A DNA stretch of 64,000 bases, from the NCBI RefSeq assembly GCF_010731895.1, contig NZ_AP022596.1, forward strand, positions 6,014,001-6,078,000, given 5' to 3'. Position numbers and translations under genes: made by a program. Numbering within the stretch: position 1 is the first letter of the stretch; the number at the start of each line of letters is the position of its first letter. Positions 27,193 through 37,652 of this stretch are shown here, one piece after another. Below the pieces are notes generated by a model. It did not search any database, was not told the origin of the DNA, and saw only the letters and a list, made by a program, of their open reading frames with translations. This DNA comes from Mycolicibacterium helvum (GTDB lineage Bacteria; Actinomycetota; Actinomycetes; Mycobacteriales; Mycobacteriaceae).

Positions 27193-30100
27193 CTAGCGCG
27201 CTTCCAAGTCCCCTTCAGTCTCGAGAAGCACCTGGCGCAAGCTGTCCAGCGTGGCCGGATCCGGGTTCTCCCAGAGCCCGCGGCCGACAGCCTCGAGGAG
27301 CCGCTCCGACATCCCGTGCAGCGCCCAAGGATTGGACTCGTTCATGAACTTGCGGTTCTCGGGGTCCAGCACGTATTTCTCGGTCAGCTGTTCGTACATC
27401 CAGTCGGCCATCACTCCCGCGGTGGCGTCATACCCGAACAGGTAATCGACCGTCGCGGCCATTTCGAAGGCACCCTTGTAGCCGTGCTTGCGCATCGCGG
27501 CCATCCACCGCGGATTGACCACGCGGGCCCGGAAGACCCGCGTGGTCTCCTCGGACAGGGTGCGGGTGCGCACCGCGTCGGGGCGGGTGTTGTCGCCGAT
27601 ATAGGCCTCCGGCGCCTGACCGGTCAGTGCCCGCACGGTCGCGACCATGCCGCCGTGGTACTGGAAGTAGTCGTCGGAATCGGCGATATCGTGTTCTCGG
27701 GAGTCGGTGTTCTTGGCGGCCACCACGATCCGGCGGTACTGCATCGACATGTCGTCGGCGGCGGGCTTCCCGTCCAGTTCCCGGCCGTAGGCGAACCCGC
27801 CCCAGGCGGTGTAAACCTCGGCGAGGTCGGCGTCGTCGCGCCAGTTGCGGCTGTCGATCAGCTGCAACAGGCCGGCCCCGTAGGTACCCGGCTTGGAGCC
27901 GAAAATACGTGTGGTGGCGCGTCTTTCGTCACCATGTTCGGCGAGGTCGACCTGGGCATGGGCGCGCACGAAGTTCTGTTCGACCGGCTCGTCGAGCCCG
28001 GCGACCAGCCGCACCGCGTCGTCGAGCATCGTGACAACATGCGGGAAGGCGTCGCGAAAGAACCCGGAGATCCGGACGGTCACGTCGATGCGGGGGCGGT
28101 TCAACTCGGTCAGCGAGATGGCCTCCAGATCGACGACGCGCCGCGACGCATCGTCCCACACCGGCCGGACGCCCAGCAGCGCAAGAACTTCGGCAATATC
28201 GTCACCCGAAGTACGCATCGCCGAGGTGCCCCACACCGACAGCCCGACGGATCGCGGCCAGTCGCCGTGGTCGGTGCGGTAGCGCGCCAGCAGCGAATCC
28301 GCCATGGCCACACCGGTTTCCCAGGCCAGTCGGGACGGGACCGCCTTGGGATCGACGGAGTAGAAGTTACGTCCGGTGGGCAGCACGTTGATCAGGCCAC
28401 GCAGCGGCGAACCCGACGGACCGGCCGGGATGAACCGGCCGTCCAGTGCGCGCAGCACCTGGTCGATTTCCGCGGCCGTACCGGCCAGCCGCGGTACCAC
28501 CTCGGTCGCCGCGAACCGCAGGATAGCCGCCACGCCCTCATCGTCGGTCAATTCACCGACGCGGCCCGCGTCCCAGCCGCTGGCTTGCAGCCCAGCCAGC
28601 AGGGCGCGGGCCTGGTGCTCGGCTTCGTCGACGCTGACCCGGTCGGCGGTGCCGTCTTCGGCCAGACCGAGGGCCTGTCGAAGGCCGGGCAGGTGCTGCT
28701 CACCGCCGAAGAGCTGACCGGCCCGCAGGATCGCCAGCACCAGGTCGAGTTGGGCCTCCCCGGCCGGGGCAGCACCGAGGATGTGCAGGCCGTCGCGGAT
28801 CTGGACGTCCTTGATCTCGCAGAGCCAGCCGTCGACGTGCAGCAGCATGTCGTCGAAGGAATCGTCCTCAGGTCGTTCGGCCAGGCCCAGGTCGTGGTCC
28901 ATCTTGGCCGCCCGCATCAGGGTCCAGATCTGCTGGCGAATGGCCGGTAGCTTGCCCGGGTCGAGCGCGGCGATGTTGGCATGCTCGTCGAGAAGCTGTT
29001 CGAGGCGGGCGATATCGCCGTAGCTTTCGGCCCGTGCCATCGGCGGAATGAGGTGGTCGACCAGGGTGGCATGCGCGCGACGCTTGGCCTGGGTGCCCTC
29101 CCCCGGATCGTTGACCAGGAACGGGTAGATCAGCGGCAGGTCACCAAGCGCGGCATCGGTCCCGCAGGCGGCTGACATGCCAACGGTCTTGCCGGGCAAC
29201 CATTCCAGATTGCCGTGCTTGCCCAGATGCACGGCGGCATGCGCACCGAACCCGTGCCGTAGCCATAGATAGGTCGCCAGGTAGTGGTGGCTCGGGGGCA
29301 GATCGGGATCGTGATAGATGGCCACCGGGTTCTCACCGAACCCGCGCGGCGGCTGGACCAGGATCAGGATGTTTTCCGATTGGATTGCGGCGACGACGAT
29401 CTCGCCGTCGGGATCACGGCTGCGGTCGACGAACAACTCGCCTGGCGGCGGACCCCAATGGGTGACCATCGCGTCGGTCAGCTCGGCGGGCAGCGTCGCG
29501 AACCATTCGCGATACTGAGCCGCGGGGATCCGGATGGGGTTGCCGGCCAGCTGGCCGTCGGTGAGCCAGTCGGGGTCCTGGCCGCCGCGTTCGATGAGCG
29601 CGTGCATCAGCGCATCGCCGTCGGAAGCGTCGACACCGGGAATCTCACCGATGCGGTAACCGGCGTCGCGCAGCGCGTGCAGCAGTGCCACGGCGCTGGC
29701 CGGGGTGTCCAGTCCGACCGCGTTGCCGATCCTCGAGTGTTTGGTCGGGTAGGCCGAGAACACCAGCGCCAGCCTCTTATCGGCCGGCGCGACCCGGCGC
29801 AGGGTGGCGTGTTTGACGGCCAGGCCGGCCACCCGGGCGCACCGCTCGGGGTCGGGCACATAGGCGATCAGGCCGTCGGAGTCGATCTCCTTGAACGAGA
29901 ACGGGACCGTGATGATGCGTCCGTCGAATTCCGGCACCGCGATCTGGGTGGCGACATCCAGCGGGCTCAGACCGTCGTCGTTCGCCGACCAGGCCTCCCG
30001 AGAGCTGGTCAGACACAGCCCTTGCAGGATTGGGACATCAAGGGCTGCAAGGTGTTTGACGTTCCAGCTGTCATCGTCCTGGCCGGCCCCCGCGGTCGCC

Positions 30101-30783
30101 GGGCGGGCTCCGCCCGCGGCTAGCACGGTGACCACCATGGCGTCGGCAGTGCCAAGCAGTTCCAGTAGTTCGGGTTCGGGTGTACGCAGCGAGGTGCAGT
30201 ACACCGGAAGCGCCCGGCCGCCGGCCTGTTCGATCGCCGCGGACAGCGCCTCGATGTAGGCGGTGTTACCGGCCAGCTGCTGGGCCCGGTAGTACAGCAC
30301 CGCGATCGTCGGTCCGGCCGCCGGTGTGGCCGCCCGCTCCAGCACCCCCCAGGCCGGGGTGGCCGCCGGCTTGTTGAAACCGAATCCGGTCATCAACAGC
30401 GTGTCGGAGAGAAACGCGTGCAGCTGACGCAGGTTGTCCACCCCGCCCTGCGCAAGATAGATGTGGGTCTGCACGGCGATCCCGGCCGGCACCGTGGAGC
30501 GCTCCATCAGGTCGGCGTCCGGAGCCTGCTCACCGCTGACGACGACGGTTGGGCGGCCGCTGGCCACCACCGCGTCGATACCGTCCTGCCAAGCCCGGTA
30601 GCCGCCCAGGATGCGCACCACCACCAGGTCGGCGCCGTCGAGCAACTCGCCGAGTTCACCGTCGATCAGTCGTGCCGGGTTGGCCCACCGGTAGTCCGCA
30701 CCGCTGGCACGGGCGGTGAGCAGGTCAGTATCCGACGTCGACAGCAGCAACACGGTAGGAGGCACCCACCATTCGTACCGCAT
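27193..30783 (-). CDS. cobN: Aerobic cobaltochelatase subunit CobN
   Basis: 1196-residue ATP-dependent chelatase subunit that inserts cobalt into hydrogenobyrinic acid a,c-diamide, working with CobS/CobT-type or ChlI/ChlD-type partners not encoded here. Visible are [18 protein letters not shown] at the N-terminus, the CobN/BchH core [80 protein letters not shown] and [20 protein letters not shown]. Length is normal for the family. No cobalamin riboswitch fits in the 78-base spacer to the divergent dioxygenase gene. Confidence 0.96.
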   Translation of the reverse strand: MRYEWWVPPTVLLLSTSDTDLLTARASGADYRWANPARLIDGELGELLDGADLVVVRILGGYRAWQDGIDAVVASGRPTVVVSGEQAPDADLMERSTVPAGIAVQTHIYLAQGGVDNLRQLHAFLSDTLLMTGFGFNKPAATPAWGVLERAATPAAGPTIAVLYYRAQQLAGNTAYIEALSAAIEQAGGRALPVYCTSLRTPEPELLELLGTADAMVVTVLAAGGARPATAGAGQDDDSWNVKHLAALDVPILQGLCLTSSREAWSANDDGLSPLDVATQIAVPEFDGRIITVPFSFKEIDSDGLIAYVPDPERCARVAGLAVKHATLRRVAPADKRLALVFSAYPTKHSRIGNAVGLDTPASAVALLHALRDAGYRIGEIPGVDASDGDALMHALIERGGQDPDWLTDGQLAGNPIRIPAAQYREWFATLPAELTDAMVTHWGPPPGELFVDRSRDPDGEIVVAAIQSENILILVQPPRGFGENPVAIYHDPDLPPSHHYLATYLWLRHGFGAHAAVHLGKHGNLEWLPGKTVGMSAACGTDAALGDLPLIYPFLVNDPGEGTQAKRRAHATLVDHLIPPMARAESYGDIARLEQLLDEHANIAALDPGKLPAIRQQIWTLMRAAKMDHDLGLAERPEDDSFDDMLLHVDGWLCEIKDVQIRDGLHILGAAPAGEAQLDLVLAILRAGQLFGGEQHLPGLRQALGLAEDGTADRVSVDEAEHQARALLAGLQASGWDAGRVGELTDDEGVAAILRFAATEVVPRLAGTAAEIDQVLRALDGRFIPAGPSGSPLRGLINVLPTGRNFYSVDPKAVPSRLAWETGVAMADSLLARYRTDHGDWPRSVGLSVWGTSAMRTSGDDIAEVLALLGVRPVWDDASRRVVDLEAISLTELNRPRIDVTVRISGFFRDAFPHVVTMLDDAVRLVAGLDEPVEQNFVRAHAQVDLAEHGDERRATTRIFGSKPGTYGAGLLQLIDSRNWRDDADLAEVYTAWGGFAYGRELDGKPAADDMSMQYRRIVVAAKNTDSREHDIADSDDYFQYHGGMVATVRALTGQAPEAYIGDNTRPDAVRTRTLSEETTRVFRARVVNPRWMAAMRKHGYKGAFEMAATVDYLFGYDATAGVMADWMYEQLTEKYVLDPENRKFMNESNPWALHGMSERLLEAVGRGLWENPDPATLDSLRQVLLETEGDLEAR

Positions 30784-30861
30784 GACCAGCGCCGAGCCCT
30801 ATTCGGATCGTGGCTAGCGCAAGGGTGTACGGCGCGCCGGCGCGCCGAGACCATCGAGGTC

Positions 30862-31794
30862 ATGACCAACTCCCTCGACGTTTCCAAGCTCGGCGCCAAC
30901 ATCGGCGCGGTGATCTCCGGTGTGCGCCTCGGCGGCGATCTTCACCCCGCCACCGTCGACGCGATCCGCGCGGCACTACTGGAACACAAGGTCATCTTCT
31001 TCCGCGACCAGCATCACCTCGACGACGACGGGCAGGTGGCGTTCGCCGGCCTGCTCGGGGTGCCGACCATCGCCCACCCCACCGTCACCTCGCGCGGCGA
31101 CACCGTGCTGCCCATCGACTCGCGCTACGACAAGGCCAATTCATGGCATTCCGACGTCACCTTCGTCGACCGGGTACCGAAGGCGTCGCTGCTGCGCGCG
31201 GTGACGCTACCGACATACGGTGGCAGCACGGTGTGGGCAAACACCGAGGCCGCCTACGACCAGCTGCCGCCGCCACTGCGGGCGCTCGCCGAGAACCTAT
31301 GGGCCACCCACACCAACCTCTACGACTACGTGGACGGCCACCGTGACGCGATCTCCGACGAAACCCGGCAGTACCGTGCCGAATTCGAGTCCACCTACTA
31401 CGAGACCGAGCATCCGGTGGTGCGGGTCCATCCAGAGACCGGCCGGCGCGTGCTGGTGCTGGGCCATTTCGTGAAACGGTTCGTCGGGCTGAGCAACAGC
31501 GAGTCGGCAAGCTTGTTCGCGCTGCTGCAGAACCGGATCACCCGGCTGGAGAACACTGTCCGGTGGACCTGGCAGGCCGGTGATCTCGCGGTGTGGGACA
31601 ACCGCGCCACCCAGCACTACGGCGTGGCCGACTACGACGATCAGCCGCGGTTCCTGCGCCGGGTGACGCTGGCCGGTGATCTCCCGGTTGACATCCACGG
31701 CGGGCGCAGCCGAGTAGTCGCCGGGGATGCGTCGCGCTACTCCGACGTTGTGACTCCCGATGTGGTTGCCGCACAGCGAGTTCCGGTCGGCTAG
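30862..31794 (+). CDS. TauD/AtsK family Fe(II)/2-oxoglutarate dioxygenase
   Basis: 310-residue non-haem iron oxygenase of the taurine/alkylsulfate dioxygenase group. The facial triad is visible: His and Asp in [16 protein letters not shown] (about residues 94-97), and His in [17 protein letters not shown]. The 2-oxoglutarate-binding Arg is in [31 protein letters not shown] is also characteristic. The closest characterised type is the mycobacterial alkyl sulfatase Rv3406, so a role in sulfur scavenging alongside ssuCBAD is likely but inferred. ATG 30862 has a close GAGG. Its stop overlaps convergently the end of the next gene by 4 bases. Confidence 0.88.
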   Translation: MTNSLDVSKLGANIGAVISGVRLGGDLHPATVDAIRAALLEHKVIFFRDQHHLDDDGQVAFAGLLGVPTIAHPTVTSRGDTVLPIDSRYDKANSWHSDVTFVDRVPKASLLRAVTLPTYGGSTVWANTEAAYDQLPPPLRALAENLWATHTNLYDYVDGHRDAISDETRQYRAEFESTYYETEHPVVRVHPETGRRVLVLGHFVKRFVGLSNSESASLFALLQNRITRLENTVRWTWQAGDLAVWDNRATQHYGVADYDDQPRFLRRVTLAGDLPVDIHGGRSRVVAGDASRYSDVVTPDVVAAQRVPVG

Positions 31795-32210
31795 TCCTCG
31801 CCGTGCAGGAACGGGCTCAGCGCGATACCCATGGCGGCGACGACGGCGACGGGAGCCAAAAGCGGCAGCCACGACAGTCCTGACGGCAACGTGGTGGCCA
31901 GGATTCCCACCGCAGCGAAGCCGGTGATCCCGACGGCCGTCGGTCGCGTCACAGCGGTGTGCGTCAGCACCAGGTACGCCGCAGCACACACTCCCGACAC
32001 CGCGGCCAGCATTGGCTGGGGTCCGGTGAGCGCGACGGCGCAGATCACCGCGAGCACGGCCACGGTGGCCGCAACCCGCAGGTAGAGCCCCGCCAGCACG
32101 GCGATCAGGGCCACCGTGACGGCGATCAGGCCCCGGCCGTCGGCGCCGACCGCGGCCGCACCGGCCATCACGACCCCGAAGACCACCGCCAACAGCCGCC
32201 GCGACGTCAT
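31791..32210 (-). CDS. Small integral membrane protein of the moxR operon
   Basis: 139-residue protein with five hydrophobic segments ([60 protein letters not shown]-type stretches and [19 protein letters not shown]). ATG 32210 overlaps the stop of the DUF58 gene by 4 bases (ATGA), so it is last in a five-gene coupled operon. No family recognised. The position matches the small membrane protein that accompanies moxR2-type clusters in mycobacteria. Function is unknown. Confidence 0.72.
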   Translation of the reverse strand: MTSRRLLAVVFGVVMAGAAAVGADGRGLIAVTVALIAVLAGLYLRVAATVAVLAVICAVALTGPQPMLAAVSGVCAAAYLVLTHTAVTRPTAVGITGFAAVGILATTLPSGLSWLPLLAPVAVVAAMGIALSPFLHGED

Positions 32211-33454
32211 GACCGGCGGCGGGCTCGATCGGGCACCAGGCTCATCGCCTGATCGAGGGTGACGTCCGCGGGCCAGGACACCACGTCGACGCCGATCACC
32301 AACATGTCGCGGTACATCGCCGAGCGCTGCAGCGCCCACATCCGTTCGAGGATCGGGTCGTCACCGTCGGTGAACGGCCAGCCCTCCAACACGTCGACCG
32401 CCACGACGGTGTGCCCCCGCTTGCACAGATCGATCAATGCCAGCGCGAACTCGGTGTCCAGCATGGTCGAGAAGCCGACGACGACCGCGCCCGGCGGGAC
32501 GGCAGCCCGCGGCGCCAATGTTCCTGCGGTGTCTTGGTATTCGCTGCCCACTCCGAGTGCGGCGTCAAGTATCCGGTAGAACTGGCGGCGGCCGATGTCG
32601 GCGCCGAGCCAGCGGGGCCGGCGGCCACCGAGCCCGACGATGCCGGCCCGGTCACCGTTGCGCAGTGCGGTCTGCACCACCTGAGTGGCGCCGCGCAGCG
32701 CTCGCTCGGTGACCGCAGTCGCCGGACCGGCTGGTTGCGCGCTCATGTCGACGAGCACCACTACATCGGCGGCACGGTCGGTCAGCCGCTCGGTGACGTG
32801 CAGGCTGCCGCGGCGGGCGCTGACCGACCAGTTCACTGAGCGCAGCTGGTCGCCGGGCAGGTAGGGCCGGATGTCGGCGAATTCGACCCCCGGGCCGATA
32901 TGCCGAGTGAGGTGGGTGCCCAGCCGGTCCGGCAGTTCGGTTCGCGGAATCCCGGTCGGCTGTGGGGGCGCGACCGGGAAGACGAAGAGGTCCGCGGCGT
33001 CGATGATCGCGCCGCCGATGAGCAGTCCACCGGCCGCGACAACCTCGACCTGGGTGCGCAGCGGGTAGCGGCCCCACCGTGACGCCTCGGCGGACACGGT
33101 CGTTCCCGCGCCATCGCCCTTGATCGCGTGAGTCTGCAGGCCCGGCACCGCACAAACTTTCAGCATCGCCACCGCGTCAGCCGACTCGCCGGCCAGCTCA
33201 GCGCTCAGCTGGATTCGCTCGTTCTCGAAACACCGCGTCATCGCCGGTCGGCCCAACACCGAGGCCGTCGCCGGCTTGTACTGCCACCCGATCGAGGCCA
33301 GCACACCGAGCATGGGCGCCACGAACGCGATCAGCTGCCACCGCGACCCGATCACCGCCACCGCCAGCGCGACGCCGGCGCACGTGGCGAGCGCCCGGGT
33401 CAGCGGCGATGCGGCCCAACGTAATACGGCATCGGTCTGGCGAGCGTCTTCCAT
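32207..33454 (-). CDS. DUF58 domain protein (von Willebrand A-like), MoxR partner
   Basis: 415-residue membrane-anchored protein. Two N-terminal helices (LATCAGVALAVAVIGSRWQL, IAFVAPMLGVLASIGWQY) precede a beta-rich part and the DUF58 signature FADIRPYLPGDQLRSVNWSV, followed by SARRGSLHVTE. The C-terminal half is a VWA-like fold with VVVLVDMSAQPAG in place of a MIDAS DxSxS motif (D-M-S-A). It works with MoxR AAA+ ATPases in assembling or inserting cofactors of extracytoplasmic complexes, target unknown. ATG 33454 shares one base with the moxR stop (TGATG). Confidence 0.88.
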   Translation of the reverse strand: MEDARQTDAVLRWAASPLTRALATCAGVALAVAVIGSRWQLIAFVAPMLGVLASIGWQYKPATASVLGRPAMTRCFENERIQLSAELAGESADAVAMLKVCAVPGLQTHAIKGDGAGTTVSAEASRWGRYPLRTQVEVVAAGGLLIGGAIIDAADLFVFPVAPPQPTGIPRTELPDRLGTHLTRHIGPGVEFADIRPYLPGDQLRSVNWSVSARRGSLHVTERLTDRAADVVVLVDMSAQPAGPATAVTERALRGATQVVQTALRNGDRAGIVGLGGRRPRWLGADIGRRQFYRILDAALGVGSEYQDTAGTLAPRAAVPPGAVVVGFSTMLDTEFALALIDLCKRGHTVVAVDVLEGWPFTDGDDPILERMWALQRSAMYRDMLVIGVDVVSWPADVTLDQAMSLVPDRARRRS

Positions 33455-34422
33455 CACTGGCCCTGGCCGCGCGCCCGCGGAACCGGCAGGCGTCGCAGCA
33501 GCTGCTCGACCACGTCGGAGCCGTGCACGCTGCGCACCCACATCTCCGGCCGCAGGCTGATCCGGTGGGCGATCGCCGGCACAGCCAGCGCCTTGACGTC
33601 CTCGGGTATCACGTAGTCCCGGCCCAGTACCAGTGCGCGGGCGCGGGCGAGTTGGACCAAGTCGAGTTCGGCGCGCGGGCTGGCGCCGACGGCCACCTGC
33701 GGGTGGCTGCGGGTGGCCGTCGCCACCGACACGACGTAGTGCAGGACGTCATCGTGCACCGACACCCGCTCCACCGATTCCCGCATGGCCAGAAGGTCTT
33801 TGGCGTCCACCACCTGATTGATCGTCACGTCCGCCGAACCTCGCTCGATGCGGCGGCGCAACATCGATGCCTCCTCGGCCTCGGAGAGGTACTTCAGGGC
33901 AACCTTGACCGCGAAGCGGTCAAGCTGAGCCTCCGGCAGCGGGTAGGTGCCTTCATATTCGATCGGGTTGTCGGTGGCCAGGACGATGAACGGGGAAGGC
34001 AGCGGATGGGTTTCGCCATCGATGCTGACCTGGCGCTCGGCCATCGCTTCCAGCAGTGCGGCCTGCGTCTTGGGCGGGGTCCGGTTGATTTCGTCAGCCA
34101 TCACCAGATTGGTGAAGATCGGACCGGGCCGGAACTCGAAACGGCCGGACTGCATGTCGTAGATGGTGGAGCCGAGCAGGTCGGCAGGCAGCAGGTCAGG
34201 GGTGAACTGCACTCGGGTGAAGCGCAGCCCCAGCGCCGCGGCGAACGACCGCGCGATCAGGGTCTTACCCATCCCGGGCAGGTCCTCGATCAGCACATGC
34301 CCACCGGCCAGCACGGTGGTCAGGATCAGTGTGAGCGCGGCGCGTTTGCCGACCACCGCGCGCTCGATCTCGTCGAGCACCGCTTCGCAGTAGGCCGTCA
34401 TGGCCGGAGCCGGCATCGTCAT
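33454..34422 (-). CDS. MoxR family AAA+ ATPase
   Basis: 322-residue chaperone-like ATPase. The P-loop is degenerate-looking but typical of MoxR: GGHVLIEDLPGMGKTLIARS (Walker A GMGKT near residue 55). Walker B is VMADEINRTPPKTQAALLEA, sensor 1 is VLATDNPIEYEGTYPLPEAQ, and LDRFAVKVALKYLSEAEEAS follows. It is translationally coupled on both sides: ATG 34422 overlaps the stop of the upstream membrane gene, and its stop overlaps the DUF58 start. Organisation resembles the M. tuberculosis moxR2 locus. Confidence 0.93.
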   Translation of the reverse strand: MTMPAPAMTAYCEAVLDEIERAVVGKRAALTLILTTVLAGGHVLIEDLPGMGKTLIARSFAAALGLRFTRVQFTPDLLPADLLGSTIYDMQSGRFEFRPGPIFTNLVMADEINRTPPKTQAALLEAMAERQVSIDGETHPLPSPFIVLATDNPIEYEGTYPLPEAQLDRFAVKVALKYLSEAEEASMLRRRIERGSADVTINQVVDAKDLLAMRESVERVSVHDDVLHYVVSVATATRSHPQVAVGASPRAELDLVQLARARALVLGRDYVIPEDVKALAVPAIAHRISLRPEMWVRSVHGSDVVEQLLRRLPVPRARGQGQ

Positions 34423-34895
34423 AGGTCTTCCATCCGTCGCAGGATCTCCTCGAGGGTCGCGTACCCGGGACCGGGTTCGCGACCGCGGCCGCGCGCAACA
34501 TTATTGGGATCGACCCAGCCCCACAGATCGTCGCCGAACACGATGCGCCCGGTCGCCTGCAATGCCACCGGATCCCGCTGGCGGGTGGCGAGCACGAACT
34601 CGCGAGCCAGCCGGGGCCGCAGGTGCCGGTCCCAGTCGTCCCGGGTGGAATCCGCCCACCGAATCGTCGACTCGGTGCGAGACCTCCAGCGCCGCAATGC
34701 TTCCGCAGGATCGTCGTTGACCCCCTCGGTAGCCGGACGAGGTTGCGAAGCATCGAAACTCAGCCTGGCCGCCAGAAGGAACACCGCCACCGCCAGGCCC
34801 GCGATCGGTAGCACCCACTGCCTGCCGGCCAGCACAAGCGCTAGCACTTCAGCGCCCGCGACCAGGAACAACCCCCCGGCGACCAGTCTGATCAC
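34419..34895 (-). CDS. Conserved membrane protein of the moxR operon
   Basis: 158-residue protein with two N-terminal helices (LVAGGLFLVAGAEVLALVLA, WVLPIAGLAVAVFLLAARLS) and a cytoplasmic domain containing WADSTRDDWDRHLRPRLARE and FGDDLWGWVDPNN. No named family. GTG 34895 overlaps the stop of the DUF4129 gene (GTGA), and its stop overlaps the moxR start (ATGA), so it is made in step with both. Probably part of the same envelope-associated complex, by position only. Confidence 0.75.
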   Translation of the reverse strand: MIRLVAGGLFLVAGAEVLALVLAGRQWVLPIAGLAVAVFLLAARLSFDASQPRPATEGVNDDPAEALRRWRSRTESTIRWADSTRDDWDRHLRPRLAREFVLATRQRDPVALQATGRIVFGDDLWGWVDPNNVARGRGREPGPGYATLEEILRRMEDL

Positions 34896-35866
34896 ACCGG
34901 GCTCCTCAGCTCATCGAGGACTAGGCGAAGAGCGCGTTCGGCGGCTTCACGATGCCCCTCGTTCATCACGTGAGTGCTGAACCTGGCCTCGGCGAACAGC
35001 GCGACCAGCTCGGTCGCGCTGCCGGCATGGATCGCTTCGTGCTCGACGGCACGGGCCAGTACCTCCGAGGGGGTGTCCGATTCCTGGGGCGCCGCGCCGG
35101 GAGCGTTGGCCAGCGCATGTTCCATCGCTGCGTAACACGCGATGATGGCCTCTCGCGGTTCACGGCTGAGGTCGCCGACCTCGGCCAGGCCCCGTTCGGC
35201 CGCCAGGGCAAGCGATCCCGGGCCCGTCGGCACCGGCTCCTGCTCAGCGCCGCCCATCATCAGCGGCGCCGACGCCGCATCGCGGCGGCCGCGAACCCGG
35301 AGCACGATCATGCCGACGACCACGACCACCAGCAGGGCGGCCATGGCGAACATGAGGTACCAGAACACGGGGTTTGTGACGCCTGGCTGCGCTGACGGTG
35401 CAGGCGGGACGGCACCTCGGCCGGGCGGGACGGCGCCGGACGGCGCAGTGGTGACCGGCGAGGGTGCTCTGCCCCGGAGCTGCGGCAGGCGTAGCTGGAC
35501 GAGCAGCGAGACGACCAGCAGCCAGGCCAGGATCGCGGCGAGGATGACCAGCACGAAGCGCCAACTTCGTCGCACGCCACCGCCTCCGCCGCCCGGGACC
35601 TCGTAGTGGGCAGACGGTCTGGCGCGGCGCGGGTCGCGCAGCGACGCCACGATCGACACGATGATCACCAAGAGGCACGCGACCACCAGGGCCAGGATCC
35701 CCAGCAGGCCCGCGGTGGGGTCGGCCGGTTGTTCACGGTTGGCCGATTGAGCCCCGGGCAGCTGTCCACGAAGTGCTATCCCGAGCAGCAGCACCACGGC
35801 GACCAGCGCAACCACCCGCATCTTCGCCTGCCGGTGATGCTCGAAGTCGATGGCAGCCGTCGCCAT
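34892..35866 (-). CDS. DUF4129 domain membrane protein
   Basis: 324-residue protein, first of the moxR operon. Three main hydrophobic segments are VVALVAVVLLLGIALRG, LLGILALVVACLLVIIVSIV and FVLVILAAILAWLLVVSLLV, with a Pro-rich loop, and a fourth at WYLMFAMAALLVVVVVGMIV. The C-terminal cytoplasmic DUF4129 domain contains REAIIACYAAMEHALANAPG and DTPSEVLARAVEHE. ATG 35866 lies 30 bases from divergent cobG. DUF4129 proteins are regular partners of MoxR/DUF58 and of transglutaminase-like proteins. None of the latter is seen here. Confidence 0.82.
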   Translation of the reverse strand: MATAAIDFEHHRQAKMRVVALVAVVLLLGIALRGQLPGAQSANREQPADPTAGLLGILALVVACLLVIIVSIVASLRDPRRARPSAHYEVPGGGGGGVRRSWRFVLVILAAILAWLLVVSLLVQLRLPQLRGRAPSPVTTAPSGAVPPGRGAVPPAPSAQPGVTNPVFWYLMFAMAALLVVVVVGMIVLRVRGRRDAASAPLMMGGAEQEPVPTGPGSLALAAERGLAEVGDLSREPREAIIACYAAMEHALANAPGAAPQESDTPSEVLARAVEHEAIHAGSATELVALFAEARFSTHVMNEGHREAAERALRLVLDELRSPV

Positions 35867-35896
35867 TGCCCGAACATACGCCCGTACGGTAGATGG

Positions 35897-37009
35897 GTGG
35901 ACCGCTTGCGTGACGACGACGCGTGCCCCGGTGCCCTGCAGGTGCACCAGGCCGCCGACGGAGCGCTGGCCCGGTTGCGACTGCCGGGCGGGATGATCAC
36001 CGCCGCGCAGCTGGAAGCACTGGCGCACACCGCGACCGAGTTCGGCAACGGCACGCTGGAGCTGACCGTGCGGGGCAATCTGCAACTGCGCGGGGTGCGG
36101 GATGCGACGGCTGTCGCGCAGGCAGCGGCCGCGGCCGGGCTACTGCCCTCACCCACCCATGAACGGGTGCGCAATATCGTCGCTTCCCCGCTGTCCGGCC
36201 GGGTCGGCGGCCTGGCCGATGCGCGGCCGTGGGTGACCGAACTGGACGTCTGCATCCAGGCCGACCCAGACCTGGCGCAGCTGCCGGGGCGATTCCTGTT
36301 CGGCATCGACGACGGCCGCGGTGACATCTCCGGGCTGGGCCCCGACGTTGGCGCACATGTTCTGCCCGACGGTGTGGCGCTGCTGCTGGCCGGGCGCGAC
36401 ACCGGAATTCGGCTTCCGGCGGGCGCGGTGGTCGCCACGCTGATCACGGTGGCGCGCCGGTTCGTCGAAGTCCGCGGAAAGGCTTGGCGGGTAGCAGAAT
36501 TGGATGACCCGTCCGCGTTGGTTTCGGATTTCGTCACGACAGCGCCAGCCGGCGCGACGTACCCACCGGCGCTGCGTCCTCCGGTCGGCTGGATCACTCA
36601 GGACGACGGCCGAGTGGCGCTGGGCGCGGCCGTCCCGCTGGGTGTGCTGCCGGCCCGGCAGGCCGAGTTCGTCGCCGCCATCGACGCACCGGTGGTGATC
36701 ACCCCGTGGCGCTCACTGCTGGTCTGCGATCTGGCTGAGGGGGTGGCCGACACGTCGTTACGGGTGCTCGCGCCGATGGGACTGGTGTTCGACGAGAATT
36801 CACCGTGGCTTGACATCAGTGCCTGCGTGGGCAGCCCCGGGTGCGAGAAGTCGCAGGCTGACGTGCGCGCCGAGGCGACCCGGGCGGCCCTCGACGGAGC
36901 TGTCGACGGGCACGTGCACTACGTGGGCTGCGAGCGGGCGTGCGGCAGCCCCCCGACCGGGCAGGTGTTCGTGGCGACCGCGGAGGGGTTCCGGCCAGCA
37001 TCGCGCTAG
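35897..37009 (+). CDS. cobG: Precorrin-3B synthase
   Basis: 370-residue oxygen-dependent enzyme of aerobic cobalamin synthesis, converting precorrin-3A to precorrin-3B. Like sulfite/nitrite reductases it binds a 4Fe-4S cluster: CVGSPGCEKS and CERACG supply the four cysteines near the C-terminus. N-terminal ferredoxin-like halves (LARLRLPGGMITAAQLEALA, GTLELTVRGNLQLRG) are visible. GTG 35897 is chosen (VDRLRDDDACPGAL), as the ATG at 35893 is out of frame. It is first in cobG-cobH-cobIJ, divergent from the moxR operon. Confidence 0.94.
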   Translation: MDRLRDDDACPGALQVHQAADGALARLRLPGGMITAAQLEALAHTATEFGNGTLELTVRGNLQLRGVRDATAVAQAAAAAGLLPSPTHERVRNIVASPLSGRVGGLADARPWVTELDVCIQADPDLAQLPGRFLFGIDDGRGDISGLGPDVGAHVLPDGVALLLAGRDTGIRLPAGAVVATLITVARRFVEVRGKAWRVAELDDPSALVSDFVTTAPAGATYPPALRPPVGWITQDDGRVALGAAVPLGVLPARQAEFVAAIDAPVVITPWRSLLVCDLAEGVADTSLRVLAPMGLVFDENSPWLDISACVGSPGCEKSQADVRAEATRAALDGAVDGHVHYVGCERACGSPPTGQVFVATAEGFRPASR

Positions 37010-37025
37010 GTCGTAGGGTGATCGC

Positions 37026-37652
37026 GTGCTCGACTACATCCGCGACGCCGCCGAGATCTATCGGCAGTCGTTCGCGACGATTCGTGCCGAAGCCGACCTG
37101 ACGTCGTTTCCCGAGGATGTCGCGCGCGTGGTCGTCCGGCTGATCCACACCTGCGGGCAGGTCGATGTCGCCGAGCAGGTGGCGTTCACGCCCGGCGTGG
37201 TCGCTGCGACCCACGCCGCCCTGCTGGCCGGGGCGCCGATCCTGTGTGACTCGTCGATGGTTGCGGCGGGGATCACCGCCGCCCGCCTCCCCGGCGGCAA
37301 CGAGGTGGTGTCGCTGGTCGCCGATCCGCGGGCCGCCGAGCTGGCCCAGCGCCGCGAGACCACCCGCTCGGCGGCCGGTGTGGAGCTGTGGGCCGACCGG
37401 CTGGCCGGGGCGGTGGTGGCTATCGGCAATGCGCCGACCGCGTTGTTCCGGCTGCTGGAACTCGTCGACGACGGGGTGCCCGGCCCGGTGTCGGTGCTCG
37501 GCGGACCGGTCGGGTTCGTCGGCTCGGCGCAGTCCAAGCAAGAGCTGATCGACCGTCCGCGTGGAATGGAGTACCTCGTGGTCAAAGGTCGTCGGGGTGG
37601 CAGCGCAATGGCCGCCGCCGCTGTCAACGCGATCGCGAGTGAGCGCGAATGA
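37026..37652 (+). CDS. cobH: Precorrin-8X methylmutase
   Basis: 208-residue enzyme that moves the C-11 methyl group to C-12, giving hydrogenobyrinate. Signatures are [34 protein letters not shown] with the catalytic His, [17 protein letters not shown] and a C-terminal [23 protein letters not shown] 37026 lies 17 bases after cobG. The stop overlaps the cobIJ ATG by 4 bases, so translation is coupled. Confidence 0.95.
   Translation: MLDYIRDAAEIYRQSFATIRAEADLTSFPEDVARVVVRLIHTCGQVDVAEQVAFTPGVVAATHAALLAGAPILCDSSMVAAGITAARLPGGNEVVSLVADPRAAELAQRRETTRSAAGVELWADRLAGAVVAIGNAPTALFRLLELVDDGVPGPVSVLGGPVGFVGSAQSKQELIDRPRGMEYLVVKGRRGGSAMAAAAVNAIASERE

Noticed and set aside
27716..28160. Internal start for a shorter cobN product
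   Set aside because: The family needs the full-length protein of about 1200 residues, and the N-terminal motifs are intact.
27316..28950. 544-codon frame antisense to cobN
   Set aside because: It is a shadow of the conserved chelatase reading frame and lacks any family signature.
30784..30861. Possible cobalamin riboswitch upstream of cobN
   Set aside because: The spacer is only 78 bases, too short for the element. No B12-box-like sequence is visible there or before cobG.
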